Assembly: GCF_901905185.1 (NCBI RefSeq)
Contig: NZ_CABFMQ020000098.1
Coordinates: 124,001 to 188,000 of the forward strand
Reading direction: 5' to 3'
Length of the DNA: 64,000 nucleotides
Origin: Methylocella tundrae
GTDB taxonomy: Bacteria > Pseudomonadota > Alphaproteobacteria > Rhizobiales > Beijerinckiaceae
Made by a program: the position numbers and the translations under genes. Shown piece after piece: positions 50,442 to 59,528 of the stretch (its first letter is position 1; every line of letters starts with the position of its first letter). The notes under the pieces were generated by a model. That model did no database searches. It had not been told where the DNA came from and worked only from the letters and a program-made list of their open reading frames with translations.

Positions 50442-51245
50442 TTCCGGCTCGTCTTTGCGATGCGATTTGCGATCGAAAAACAGCGCCTGGCTGATAACGG
50501 CTTTGAGGCTGTCGACGCCGAACGGCTTGGTGATGAGGAAGGCCGGCTCCGGCGGCGCGCCGGTCAGGAATCTCTCGGGATAAGCAGTAATGAAAATCAC
50601 CGGCACTGAGAAGGAGCCGAGGATTTCATTGACCGCCTCAAGGCCCGAACTGCCGTCGGCGAGTTGAATGTCCGCGAGGATCAGTCCGGGACGTTCCTTA
50701 TTGACGGCTTCGACCGCTTCGCGGTGAGTCCGCGCCACGGCGATGACCCTGTGGCCCTGCTCCTCCACCAAAGTCTGCAAGTCGAGCGCGATGAAAGGCT
50801 CATCCTCGATGATCACGACGTCGGTGCGAATCTGATTGGCGATCTCCTTGCCGGCGGCGTCGATCAAAGCAGCGGCTTCGTCGATCGAACAGACGAGGGT
50901 CGCCGCGACTTCTGCGGTATTAAATCCTTCGAGCGAACTTAGGAGGAATGCAATGCGCGGACGTAATGTAATGGCCTCCAGATTGCGATGAGCGCCGACT
51001 TCGTCTCCAGAGAAGCCGATGTCGTCGACGTGATCATTAACGGAGACGGAGCTCCACACCTTCAGGAAAAGCCTGTACAGCGCAGTGCGGACGTCAGGCT
51101 CTTTCTCAAATGCCGAGGGATCCGCAACAATTGCCTCGAGAGTCGCAAGCACATAAGCATCTCCGCCAGCTTGTGATCCCGTCAGAGCGCGAGAAAATCT
51201 GCGCAGATAAGGGATATGCGAGGAGATAGCCTGAGATATCGACAT
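50421..51245 (-). CDS. phyR: PhyR anti-anti-sigma response regulator
   Basis: A 274-residue master regulator of the general stress response. The N-terminal sigma-like domain (residues 1-120) resembles EcfG but is degenerate, and the C-terminal receiver domain has DVVIIEDEPFIALDLQTLVEEQGH, the phospho-acceptor Asp in PGLILADIQLADGSSG, and VPVIFITAYPERFLTG with the conserved Thr, then LITKPFGVD with the Lys. On phosphorylation the sigma-like domain captures NepR and frees EcfG. ATG at 51245 (TTG one codon earlier also in frame). A partial EcfG-like box (GGAAC-N16-GATT) faces it from 51321. Confidence 0.93.
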   Translation of the reverse strand: MSISQAISSHIPYLRRFSRALTGSQAGGDAYVLATLEAIVADPSAFEKEPDVRTALYRLFLKVWSSVSVNDHVDDIGFSGDEVGAHRNLEAITLRPRIAFLLSSLEGFNTAEVAATLVCSIDEAAALIDAAGKEIANQIRTDVVIIEDEPFIALDLQTLVEEQGHRVIAVARTHREAVEAVNKERPGLILADIQLADGSSGLEAVNEILGSFSVPVIFITAYPERFLTGAPPEPAFLITKPFGVDSLKAVISQALFFDRKSHRKDEPESKSALV

Positions 51246-51329
51246 CAATTAAGCCCCTATGGACATCTGCGCCGCTTGAAGCGGCTTCTTCACAAAAATC
51301 CCAAGTCTCAGAAAAGGTTCCCCGATCCC

Positions 51330-51354
51330 GGAACTTTGTGCGGCGCGAAGCGTT
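51330..51354 (+). promoter_or_regulatory. EcfG promoter of nepR-ecfG
   Basis: GGAAC (51330-51334), 16-bp spacer and CGTT (51351-51354), exactly the general stress response consensus, about 137 bp before nepR. It indicates autoregulation of the sigma factor. Confidence 0.8.
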
Positions 51355-51490
51355 CGAACACCGGGGCTTGGCAGGTTAACAGGATTTGCGGCTTCGGAAT
51401 TGATTTAGCAAGACATCAGACAAAAATACGGCCATGAAGATTGCATCGTAATCGCCGAATGTCGGCAATATAAAGGCCGCCTGAGGGGAA

Positions 51491-51829
51491 ATGATGAGCA
51501 ACGGTGAAAACCGCAGCAAAGGTGACCCGGTGACGAAAATAACGAAGTCGCGCGCAGGAATCATGAAGGGGGCGGCAATTCGTGAGAATGACGACTCCGA
51601 ATCGGAAGATGATATGTTCAGATTCAACCATTGTGCAGAAGGAAATGTCGTTTCCGCGCCACGGTCGAGAAAGCCTTCCGCCAAACCGGACATCGCTGAT
51701 CAGATCGGGCTCGGATTGCGCAGCGTTTATAATGACGTCCTGTCGCAGCCGGTCCCTGACCGGTTTTTCGATCTTTTAAAGCAGCTCGAGCGCGCTCCCG
51801 GCGCACAGTTGAAGAAGGATGCTCCGTGA
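51491..51829 (+). CDS. nepR: NepR anti-sigma factor
   Basis: NepR binds EcfG and keeps it inactive. The conserved core is DIADQIGLGLRSVYNDVLSQPVPDRFFDLLKQLE (about residues 67-100), with two amphipathic helices joined by the QPVPDRF turn. The first 60 residues are charged and poorly conserved, so the true start may lie at a later Met. The stop overlaps the ecfG start, so the anti-sigma and the sigma factor are translationally coupled. Confidence 0.93.
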   Translation: MMSNGENRSKGDPVTKITKSRAGIMKGAAIRENDDSESEDDMFRFNHCAEGNVVSAPRSRKPSAKPDIADQIGLGLRSVYNDVLSQPVPDRFFDLLKQLERAPGAQLKKDAP

Positions 51830-52461
51830 CAGTTGAGGAGAAGGACCTTCTCGAAGACGACGATGCGGCGGATGCTCCCGTCGATCATGTAGCGAGCGCT
51901 CAAATGACGGCCGACATTCTCGCCGTCATTCCCAATTTGCGCGCCTTCGCAGTGTCCTTATGCGGCAATCTCGATCGCGCCGACGACCTTGTGCAGGAAA
52001 CGCTCGTAAAGGCCTGGAGCAAGCTCGGCTCTTTCGTCGAGGGCACCAACCTGCGGGCCTGGCTCTTCACCATCCTGCGCAACATCTATTATTCCGAATA
52101 TCGCAAGCGGCGCAGGGAAGTCGCTGATTCGGACGGCGCGATTGCCGGAAAGCTCGCGACAGCGCCAGCGCAGAACAGCCACATGGACATGCTGGACTTC
52201 CGCGAGGCCTTGCAACAGCTTCCGACGGACCAGCGCGAAGCCTTGATACTTATCGGCGGCTCCGGCCTCTCCTATGAAGAAGCCGCGGGCGTGTGCGGCT
52301 GCGCCGTCGGCACGATGAAGAGCCGCGTCAACAGAGCCCGCAGCCGCCTCGCTGATCTTCTGTCGATCAGCTCCAGTAGCGAGTTCGGAGATGACGGTGA
52401 TTGGCAGGCGGTCGATCCCATTCTCGTTGGCCAGCGTTATTCGCGCGGCGGCGGCGATTGA
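51826..52461 (+). CDS. ecfG: General stress ECF sigma factor EcfG
   Basis: A 211-residue ECF15-type sigma factor that directs RNA polymerase to GGAAC-N16/17-CGTT promoters. Region 2 includes AFAVSLCGNLDRADDLVQETLVKAWSKLGSFVEGTNLRAWLFTILRNIYYSEYRKRRRE and region 4 includes LQQLPTDQREALILIGGSGLSYEEAAGVCGCAVGTMKSRVNRARSRLADLL. GTG start in a 4-bp overlap with nepR. Partner-switching with PhyR and NepR is visible from the gene set. Confidence 0.95.
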   Translation: MTVEEKDLLEDDDAADAPVDHVASAQMTADILAVIPNLRAFAVSLCGNLDRADDLVQETLVKAWSKLGSFVEGTNLRAWLFTILRNIYYSEYRKRRREVADSDGAIAGKLATAPAQNSHMDMLDFREALQQLPTDQREALILIGGSGLSYEEAAGVCGCAVGTMKSRVNRARSRLADLLSISSSSEFGDDGDWQAVDPILVGQRYSRGGGD

Positions 52462-52749
52462 GATGCCGCGCAGCCGGCGCGGCGAGCCGGCTGCGCCGAC
52501 GATCTCTCGCCTCATGGGCTGAACCCAACCTCGGCGAATTTGTGAAAGATTCGCTTTGATGCTGACAGCCTCCGCGCGGCGACATGCCGCTAATCCTCGC
52601 CGGACATGATGGCTGACATCGTCGAGAGCCAATTCATGATATGTATCTGAATTTCGTGGAAGATTGCGTGAAGCCAGCGCGACTATGTTTCCCTCTGTCA
52701 CGAACTCGCGAGTGACAGAAAAACGCCGAAAAGACGATTGAGGGGAAAC

Positions 52750-54468
52750 ATGCCTAAGCTTGCAACGTTATGGCTGTCTGCGCGCGCATGCGCAGCGAGA
52801 GCAAGATCTTCTGCGAAAACTGGAATGGCGCTGGGGTTGGTGGTCGCTGCGGGGGCGCTGATGGCGCCGATGCAGGCTGACGCCAAGAACCCGCTACGCG
52901 TCGACACTAAGGAAGGCCCCGTTCGCGGCTTTCTCAAGAACGGCGTAGCCGAATTCCTTGGCATTCCCTACGCCGAACCGCCGGTCGGCGATCTACGCTG
53001 GATGCCGCCGAAAAAGCACGCACACTGGTCCAATGTTTTGAAGGCCACCGCCTTTGGACCGCAGTGCGCCCAGATTGTCACGCTCGGCTTGTTCGCCGGG
53101 CCGCCGAACAACAATGAGGACTGCCTGTATCTCAACGTTTACTCGCCGAACGTCGATCCCGCTGCGAGAGAAAAGCTTCCGGTGATTGTCTGGATCCACG
53201 GCGGCGGCAATGTTGACGGCGCGAGCGACGGCTATGACGGCTCCAAGCTCGCGGCGGATGGCCACACGGTCGTCGTCACCATCAACTACCGGCTCAGCTT
53301 GCTTGGCTGGATCGCGCATCCGGCGTTGGACGCTGAGGGCCATCCCTTCGGCAATTACGGCCTGTTGGACCAGCAGATGGCGCTCAAATGGGTGAGGCAC
53401 AACATCGCCGAATTCGGCGGCGATAAAAACAATGTCACGCTCGGCGGCCAGTCTGCGGGCTCCCTCGACACGCAAGCCAATATGGTGTCGCCGCTCGCCG
53501 CGGGGCTGTTCCATCGGGCGATCTGGGAAAGCGGCGTCCAGGAGCCGGCGCCGTTGGCATTCGCTGAAGCGCATGGAACAGCCTTCGCCGTTGCGGCCGG
53601 CTGCGGGTCGGGGGCGGACGCCGCCACCGCCAAATGTTTGCGCAGCCTAACTGTGGCGCAGATCATGAACCTGAGCGTCAGCGGACCTTACAGCACGACT
53701 AACGGCGTGATAGCGGACGGCCAGATCTTGCCAGCGAACGGGATTAAGGCCGCCTTCAAGAATGGTCAATTTAACCATGTGCCCGTCATCAGCGGCTCAA
53801 CGCACGACGAAGGCAACTTCGGCTTGGCGATCACGGAATATGGCGAGAATCCTCGAGTGCCATTTACGGAGGCGGACTTCGTAAATCTGGTCAAGAGCAC
53901 CTATACCGGCAACTCCGGGCCCGCTGGCTCGCCTCCGCCCTATCCGGCCGGCGTCGTCGACAAGGTTCTCGCTCACTATCCCCTTTACGCTTACCCGACG
54001 CCACAATTGGCGATGGATGCGGTCTCGACGCAAGGGAGCGTGTTCTTCCCTTGCACGACGCGGCAAATCCTTAAATCAATCGCCAATCAAGTGCCTGTCT
54101 ACGCCTATGAGTTTGATGACCAAACAGCTCCGTTCTACTTCCCCAAGATGCCGGGCTTCCAGCCACTCGCTTATCACACCTCCGACATTCAATATCTATT
54201 TCCTCTGTGGCACGGCGGCGCGGACGGCATTCCTCATCCTCTGAACAAGATGCAACAGGCCCTCTCGGATCAGCTTGTCACAGCCTGGACGAACTTTGCC
54301 TGGACCGGGAATCCGAACGGACAAGGAAACAGCCCGTGGCCGCGTTATCGGGTCCAGCCCAATAAAGCTTATTATCTTTCGGAGAACATCCCAGTCCTCT
54401 CGACCATGTCGGACGCCGAATACGCAGCCGCCAACAAGTGCGATTTCTGGGACACCATACTGAAGTAG
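52750..54468 (+). CDS. Secreted type B carboxylesterase
   Basis: A 572-residue alpha/beta-hydrolase of the carboxylesterase B / cholinesterase family. The ATG at 52750 follows GAGGGG. An N-terminal signal peptide (MALGLVVAAGALMAPMQADA core) predicts export. The oxyanion region is PVIVWIHGGGNVDGASDG, and the catalytic Ser lies in VTLGGQSAGSLDTQAN. NEDCLYLNVYSP is a family signature, and SGSTHDEGNFGL and the later FPLWHGGADGIPHPLN region carry the acid and His area. The substrate is an unknown ester. It has its own promoter region and no operon partner. Confidence 0.9.
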   Translation: MPKLATLWLSARACAARARSSAKTGMALGLVVAAGALMAPMQADAKNPLRVDTKEGPVRGFLKNGVAEFLGIPYAEPPVGDLRWMPPKKHAHWSNVLKATAFGPQCAQIVTLGLFAGPPNNNEDCLYLNVYSPNVDPAAREKLPVIVWIHGGGNVDGASDGYDGSKLAADGHTVVVTINYRLSLLGWIAHPALDAEGHPFGNYGLLDQQMALKWVRHNIAEFGGDKNNVTLGGQSAGSLDTQANMVSPLAAGLFHRAIWESGVQEPAPLAFAEAHGTAFAVAAGCGSGADAATAKCLRSLTVAQIMNLSVSGPYSTTNGVIADGQILPANGIKAAFKNGQFNHVPVISGSTHDEGNFGLAITEYGENPRVPFTEADFVNLVKSTYTGNSGPAGSPPPYPAGVVDKVLAHYPLYAYPTPQLAMDAVSTQGSVFFPCTTRQILKSIANQVPVYAYEFDDQTAPFYFPKMPGFQPLAYHTSDIQYLFPLWHGGADGIPHPLNKMQQALSDQLVTAWTNFAWTGNPNGQGNSPWPRYRVQPNKAYYLSENIPVLSTMSDAEYAAANKCDFWDTILK

Positions 54469-54552
54469 CGCCGTGAGCCTGGGCCAGGTTCACGAATGCA
54501 ACCATGTCGTACGAGAGCGTTAAAGCCTGCTGCGGCCGGACATCACAATATC

Positions 54553-54594
54553 GACTACAGCCTTGGACGGCGACGTGCGACCGAGGCTGTAGTC
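54553..54594. other. 14-bp stem hairpin between convergent genes
   Basis: GACTACAGCCTTGG and CCGAGGCTGTAGTC pair over 14 positions (one G-U) around a 14-base loop. It lies between the carboxylesterase and the convergent uppP gene. There is no T-tract on either side; it may still act as a transcript end-protecting or bidirectional stop structure. Confidence 0.65.
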
Positions 54595-54711
54595 AAAACG
54601 ACGTTCAAGCGACTCTCACCCCCAAATCCGTGGCTAACGGACAGGCCAGAGCTCCACCTCCAGGCATGGGCTTTCGATGGCTGTCAGGTCCACCAGGGGT
54701 CAAGCCTCGCT

Positions 54712-55587
54712 TCAGTTTGGCAGCCAGCCGGCAAAGACGGCGACCAAAAGGAAAATTCCGATCAGCGCGCGATAGGCGACGAAGGGCCACGCCGAAAACC
54801 GCTCGAGGATGCGCAGGAGCCCCCAGATTGCGCCGAAGGCGGAGATCGAGGCGATGACCAGCCCAAATGCCAGGATCGACCAGCCATGCGCGTCGAGATG
54901 GGCTTTGTGAAGCGCCCAGAGTTCATGGAGACCCGCGGCGGCGATCGCTGGAATGCCGAGCAGGAATGAAAAGCGCGCCGCCTCGTCCCGTTTGAAATCC
55001 CGGAACAGAGCGGCTGTCAGGGTCGAGCCGGAGCGCGACACGCCGGGGATAAGCGCTCCGACCTGCGCGACGCCGACGACAAGGGCGTCGGTGAGCGTCG
55101 CGTGCTCGACGGTCCGCTTTGGTCTCGAGTAGAGCTCGGCAAGCGCCAGCAGCACCGCCATGACGACGCATGACAAACCGATGACGGTCAGACTGCGCAA
55201 TGGAGAGCCGCAGGCGTTAAGGATCGGCGCCAGCAAGACGCCGGCAATGACGATCGGGATCGTCGCCAGAATGATCCAGGCGGCAAAGCGAAAATTCCAG
55301 TCGGAGAAATCGCGCCGCAGCGCCGCCCCGACCGAACCGAAGACGAGACCGCGAACATCGCTCCAGAAATAGCTGATCACGGCGGCGAGCGCCGCGATCT
55401 GCATCGCCGCGGAAAACGCCGAGCCCGGATCCCGCCAGCCCAAAAGCGCCGGAACGATTCGCATATGGGCCGTCGAGGAGATCGGTAAAAGCTCGGTAAT
55501 GCCTTGAACGACGCCAAGAACGCCGACTTTGGCGTATCCAAGGGCGACGAAGCCAGTATCGAGCCCTTCAGTGCAGGCAGATGCCAT
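54712..55587 (-). CDS. uppP: Undecaprenyl-diphosphatase UppP
   Basis: An integral membrane phosphatase that recycles undecaprenyl diphosphate to the monophosphate lipid carrier for cell wall and surface polysaccharide. About seven to eight membrane segments. The active site motifs are GVVQGITELLPISSTAHMRI (Glu-rich motif) and VSRSGSTLTAALF (PGVSRSGST). Length 291 is normal. It also gives bacitracin resistance when overproduced. No operon partner; the gene is convergent with the carboxylesterase gene. Confidence 0.95.
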   Translation of the reverse strand: MASACTEGLDTGFVALGYAKVGVLGVVQGITELLPISSTAHMRIVPALLGWRDPGSAFSAAMQIAALAAVISYFWSDVRGLVFGSVGAALRRDFSDWNFRFAAWIILATIPIVIAGVLLAPILNACGSPLRSLTVIGLSCVVMAVLLALAELYSRPKRTVEHATLTDALVVGVAQVGALIPGVSRSGSTLTAALFRDFKRDEAARFSFLLGIPAIAAAGLHELWALHKAHLDAHGWSILAFGLVIASISAFGAIWGLLRILERFSAWPFVAYRALIGIFLLVAVFAGWLPN

Positions 55588-55841
55588 CTTTGGTATCCCC
55601 GAGGTTTGCGTGGCGCGATCGAACGCGGATCACGTCCGCTTCCGTTTTTCCAGTTTCCGCGAAGAAGATCAATGCAGAGCTAATGGCGGTGGCGGCTTTG
55701 CGGCAAAACGGAGAATTTTAGCAAAAACGGCATCGAGGCTGGCTCAAAGGCGCAAGTTGCGGCAAAACTGGTCAGGCCGCGCTTTGCCTTGGGGATCATG
55801 GCGAAAGCGGGAAACGCTCCGGCGCATGGGTAGACAGTTTG

Positions 55842-56684
55842 ATGCGCAAAATCTCCATTCGGCGGCGCAGAAATCCGGCGATCAACCCGTCATGGCGGCC
55901 CCCCCATCTGGGACGTTTGGCCGCGGCCCTGCTGACGCTGAGCTTTTCGCCGGCGCATTGCGGCGTCCGGCTGCTCAGTCCAGGCGACGCGATGCTCCCG
56001 CTCAACGCTTTTCCGCAGATGATGGAAGCCTCGCCCGACGCCGGCAAAGCGCCGAAGCTTGATCGCATCCGGGTCGCTCTCTCCGCCGGCGACGCCAGCC
56101 TGCTCGCGGGGTTGAAGCCGCAGGCGGCGCCTTTCGACATCGTCGCGCCGTCGGAGGGCCCAGACCTCATTTTTGATCCGGGCTCGCGCGAGGCGATCTC
56201 TAAAGGCGAGATCATCGCCTATGACGTCGGCGCGGATGATTTGCCCGACGTGATCGATCGAATGGCTCTCGCAGACGGTCTTGCAAAGCTCGCGGCGGCG
56301 CGGCCGCAATCGATCCGGCTCTCCCCCGGCGGGACAGTCCGACGCAAGGGCGACAAAGTCGAAGTCGAACTCGGCGATATGCTCCACCGGGCGCTCGTTC
56401 TTTTCACCGTCAGCGGCGATGGCGTCGTGCAGGCGCTGTACCCGATTGGCGCTGATGCGCGCATCATTACAACGCCGACATTCGCCTGGACCTTTCAGGT
56501 GCGTGAGCCGTTCGGAACCGACCTCATCGTCGCCATCACCGCCTCCCAGGCGCTGGACGCGCTCGATCGCGGGGTCGAGGAGCTCAGTCATTACCGCAGC
56601 GCAGGTGAAGTCCTGAAGATGATCGCCCTCACCGCGCCGCCCGACGCGCGCATCGGCGTCGCAGCGCTGCTCAGCGAACCCTAA
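55842..56684 (+). CDS. DUF4384-like exported protein
   Basis: 280 residues from ATG 55842. The N-terminus is basic and then hydrophobic (HLGRLAAALLTLSFSPAHC), which can act as a signal or a membrane anchor. The middle (residues 60-190) is variable. The C-terminal 100 residues, VEVELGDMLHRALVLFTVSGDGVVQALYPIGADARI then TFQVREPFGTDLIVAI, resemble DUF4384 domains. In many Hyphomicrobiales this domain is the C-terminal part of a caspase-like (peptidase C14) protein; no caspase domain is present here, so it is either a stand-alone form or a remnant. The stop overlaps yihY (convergent) by 4 bp. Confidence 0.55.
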   Translation: MRKISIRRRRNPAINPSWRPPHLGRLAAALLTLSFSPAHCGVRLLSPGDAMLPLNAFPQMMEASPDAGKAPKLDRIRVALSAGDASLLAGLKPQAAPFDIVAPSEGPDLIFDPGSREAISKGEIIAYDVGADDLPDVIDRMALADGLAKLAAARPQSIRLSPGGTVRRKGDKVEVELGDMLHRALVLFTVSGDGVVQALYPIGADARIITTPTFAWTFQVREPFGTDLIVAITASQALDALDRGVEELSHYRSAGEVLKMIALTAPPDARIGVAALLSEP

Positions 56685-57541
56685 TCATCAAAGCGCTCAG
56701 GCTGTTTCTCCGGCTGTTTCTCGCCGGCCCGCATCAAGGCGGCGTTCAATTCGCCGCCGAAGATGAATATTGCGGCGAGCATATAAAGAAAGACCAGCGC
56801 GATCATCACCGAGGCGAGGCCGGCGTAGGTCGTCACGTAATTGCGCGCGAATTCCGCGAGATAGGAGCCAAAGATCGCTCCGACAATGACCCAAAGGCCA
56901 AAGGTAAACACGATGCCGGGTATGATATCGAGCAGCTTGCGGCGTCCGGCCGGCAGAAATTTGTGCACGATGACAAGCGCCAGCAGCAAGACAAGCGTCG
57001 CGATGCCGAAGCGGCTCAGAGTGACAAACCTGTCGAGCGGCTCGATATGGGGCGCAAAACGCAGGGCGATGTTCCAGGTCAGAGGGGCGAAAACGACAAG
57101 CAGCGTCAGCGTCAGCAGCGCAACGGCGCCGACCAGCACGTAAGCGATGGATTCGAGGCGCAAGACATACCAGGGCCGCATCTCCTTGACGTCATAGGCG
57201 CGGTTCAATCCGATCCGCAGCGCCTCGACGCCGCTCGATGAAAAATAGATCGACAGAACGACGCCAAGCGTCAGCAAGCCGCCGCGCGCCTGTGTCAACA
57301 CATTGTGAACTTCGCTCGCAAGGGGCTTTGCGACCTGTTCGGGCCAGGTTTGAAAAAGAATCTGCACCGCTTCGCTGGCGAGGCTTTCGGAGCCGAGGAA
57401 GCCGGCGAGCGCGGTGACGAAAATCAGAAACGGGAACATCGAGGTCAGGATCGACAGAGCGATATGGCTCGAAATCGCCCAGCCGTCATCCTGCAGGAAG
57501 CGCGTGACGGCGTCATAGACGATGTGAAAGGCTGAACGCAT
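56681..57541 (-). CDS. YihY/BrkB family inner-membrane protein
   Basis: A 286-residue membrane protein with about six segments: HIALSILTSMFPFLIFVTALAGFLGSESLASEAVQ, SSSGVEALRIGLNRAYDVKEMRPWYVLRLESIAYVLVGAVALL and VIVGAIFGSYLAEFARNYVTTYAGLASVMIALVFLYMLAAIFIFGGELNAALM are the usual landmarks. The family was once called RNase BN because of a mistaken link; its real function is unknown, and it may take part in envelope transport. It follows no operon partner and is convergent with the DUF4384-like gene. Confidence 0.9.
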   Translation of the reverse strand: MRSAFHIVYDAVTRFLQDDGWAISSHIALSILTSMFPFLIFVTALAGFLGSESLASEAVQILFQTWPEQVAKPLASEVHNVLTQARGGLLTLGVVLSIYFSSSGVEALRIGLNRAYDVKEMRPWYVLRLESIAYVLVGAVALLTLTLLVVFAPLTWNIALRFAPHIEPLDRFVTLSRFGIATLVLLLALVIVHKFLPAGRRKLLDIIPGIVFTFGLWVIVGAIFGSYLAEFARNYVTTYAGLASVMIALVFLYMLAAIFIFGGELNAALMRAGEKQPEKQPERFDD

Positions 57542-57730
57542 TTTGCTGAAAGTCCCGTTGCCTCAAAGCGTCATCCAGCGAAAGAGCGCCCCGCGCCACG
57601 TCGAAACGCGCGGCGCAGCAGGCATGACGCAAAGGAAGCCGCGCCTTTTGTTGCCCCTTCCACGGCAGAGCGCCACAAACCTTGTTGCAAGCATGGCCTC
57701 GGCTCTTGAACTGCGCGCGTCAAACGTTCT

Positions 57731-58939
57731 ATGTTCGTTCCTGTTCCAGGCGCGAATCGGTCAGCACCCTTCATGGACCGCCTTGTCTTAACCCTCAATG
57801 GCGCGCCGATCGCGGTTTCGCATTTGCTGCTGGCCGCGGCGGCGCTTGCGCTTGGTCTACTCGTTTTCATGGCGGCAAGCGCCAGCCGGGCGGCGCATCA
57901 GCGCAGACTCGAGGCTGCGAGCGCGGCCGAGCGTCAGCGCGAGATGGAGCGCGTCATGGCGATCCTCGCGCGGCAGAATGCGGAGCTGTCAGGCCGCGTG
58001 CGCAGCGTCGCCGAAACGCTCGGATCGCGCCAGTCGGACCTTGCGCGATTTGTCGCGGAGCGCCTCGACGCGGTCGGCGCGCGCGTCGGCGCCGGGGTTG
58101 AAGCATCCGGCAAAACCGCTGGCGAGCAGCTGGCGAAACTGAACGAGCGGCTGGCGGTCATCGACGCCGCGCAGGCGCGGCTGACGGGACTGACGCAGGA
58201 AGTCGTCGGCCTCAAGGACATCCTCGCCAACAAGCAGGCGCGCGGCGCCTTCGGACAGGGCCGTCTCGAGACGATCGTCAAGGACGCCTTGCCTCAGTCG
58301 GCCTACGCCTTCCAGCACACCCTCTCCAACCGGATGCGCCCTGATTGCGTCATCCGGCTGCCGGGCGATTCGCGCCTGATGGTGATCGACGCGAAATTCC
58401 CGCTCGAGGCATTTACCGCGCTCAAGGCGGCGGCCGACGCGGAAGCGCGCAAATATGCGGCGGCGCGGGTGCGCGCGGACGTCGGAAAACATATCAAGGA
58501 TATCGCCGAGCGCTATTTCCTGCCTGACGAAACCCAGGACATCGCGCTTTTGTTCGTGCCGGCGGAATCACTTTATGCCGACATCAACGAGCATTTCGAC
58601 GACATCGTTCAAAAGGCCCACCGCAACCGCATCATCATCGTCTCGCCCTCGCTCCTGATGATGGCGGTGCAGGTCATGCAGGCGATCGTGCGCGACGAGA
58701 GAGTGCGCGAACAGACGCATATCATTCAGGCGGAGGTGCGCCGTCTCGTCGACGACGTCGCAAAGCTGCGCGCCCGCGCGACAAAGCTCGGCGCACATTT
58801 TCAGAACGCTCAGGAGGATGTGGCGGGACTTCTCGCCGCCGCCGACAGGATCGCCAAATGCGGCGAGCGCATCGATCAGATGGACTTTGCCGAGGCGGCG
58901 GACATCACTGGCGTCGAAAAGCTCAAAGCCGCCGAATAA
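57731..58939 (+). CDS. rmuC: DNA recombination protein RmuC
   Basis: A 402-residue membrane-anchored nuclease-like protein that limits inversions at short inverted repeats. An N-terminal membrane segment (LLLAAAALALGLLVFM, about 28-45) is followed by a coiled coil to about residue 165. The conserved domain begins RGAFGQGRLETIVKDALPQSAYAFQHTLSNRMRPDCVIRLPGD and has LMVIDAKFPLEAF, the PD-(D/E)xK-type pattern, and LFVPAESLYADI. An alternative ATG at 57773 would give a shorter N-terminus typical of RmuC; neither start has a strong ribosome binding site. Confidence 0.93.
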   Translation: MFVPVPGANRSAPFMDRLVLTLNGAPIAVSHLLLAAAALALGLLVFMAASASRAAHQRRLEAASAAERQREMERVMAILARQNAELSGRVRSVAETLGSRQSDLARFVAERLDAVGARVGAGVEASGKTAGEQLAKLNERLAVIDAAQARLTGLTQEVVGLKDILANKQARGAFGQGRLETIVKDALPQSAYAFQHTLSNRMRPDCVIRLPGDSRLMVIDAKFPLEAFTALKAAADAEARKYAAARVRADVGKHIKDIAERYFLPDETQDIALLFVPAESLYADINEHFDDIVQKAHRNRIIIVSPSLLMMAVQVMQAIVRDERVREQTHIIQAEVRRLVDDVAKLRARATKLGAHFQNAQEDVAGLLAAADRIAKCGERIDQMDFAEAADITGVEKLKAAE

Positions 58940-58999
58940 CGCATGGCCGCCAAGCTTGAAAGCCTGGCGAACAGCATCCTGGACCGAGCATGCTCCGGG

Positions 59000-59365
59000 T
59001 TACTTCGCCTTGGGCTGCCAGAAGCCGAGCGTCGCGCCCGTCGGATCTGTGATGATTGCGAGCGAGCCCGCGTCCATGACCTCCATCACCTCATGGCAGA
59101 TCGTCGCGCCGAGCGATTTCGCCTTGGCCGTCGCCGCTACAACGTCATCGACCAGCACATAGGGCATCCAGGCTGACTGCATGCCGGGCCTTGGCGCTTT
59201 CATCATGCCGCCGCCCGTCCCCTCGCCGACCTTAATCATCGTATAGGTCATTCCGGGTCCGATTTCCTGATCCGTCAGCTCCCAATCGAACAGGCCCTGA
59301 TAGAAAGTCTTGGCTTTATCAATATCGGTCGTCGTCAGTTCGATGTGCACGAAAGGATTGGCCAT
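59000..59365 (-). CDS. VOC (glyoxalase-like) family protein
   Basis: A 121-residue single VOC domain protein. It begins FVHIELTTTDIDKAKTFYQGLFDWEL, with the expected metal-binding His and start of the beta-alpha-beta unit, then YTMIKVGEGTGGGMM and the second half YVLVDDVVAATAKAKSLGATICHEVMEV and LAIITDPTGATLGFW. Homologues act as dioxygenase-like or antibiotic-binding proteins; no substrate can be named. GGAGG at good distance supports the ATG. Confidence 0.88.
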   Translation of the reverse strand: MANPFVHIELTTTDIDKAKTFYQGLFDWELTDQEIGPGMTYTMIKVGEGTGGGMMKAPRPGMQSAWMPYVLVDDVVAATAKAKSLGATICHEVMEVMDAGSLAIITDPTGATLGFWQPKAK

Positions 59366-59528
59366 GTTTCCTCCTTGACGTTATCGATCCCGGGTTCTTG
59401 TCGCGTCCTGGTCTCTTCTCCACGCGCTGCGCCTCTGGAGGAGGCTTCGGCATAAAGAAAGCACCGGGCAAACGCGAACCGAAGCAAAAAGTCACAGGAG
59501 AGGTTCTTATGCCCGGAGCCGAAGCCGC

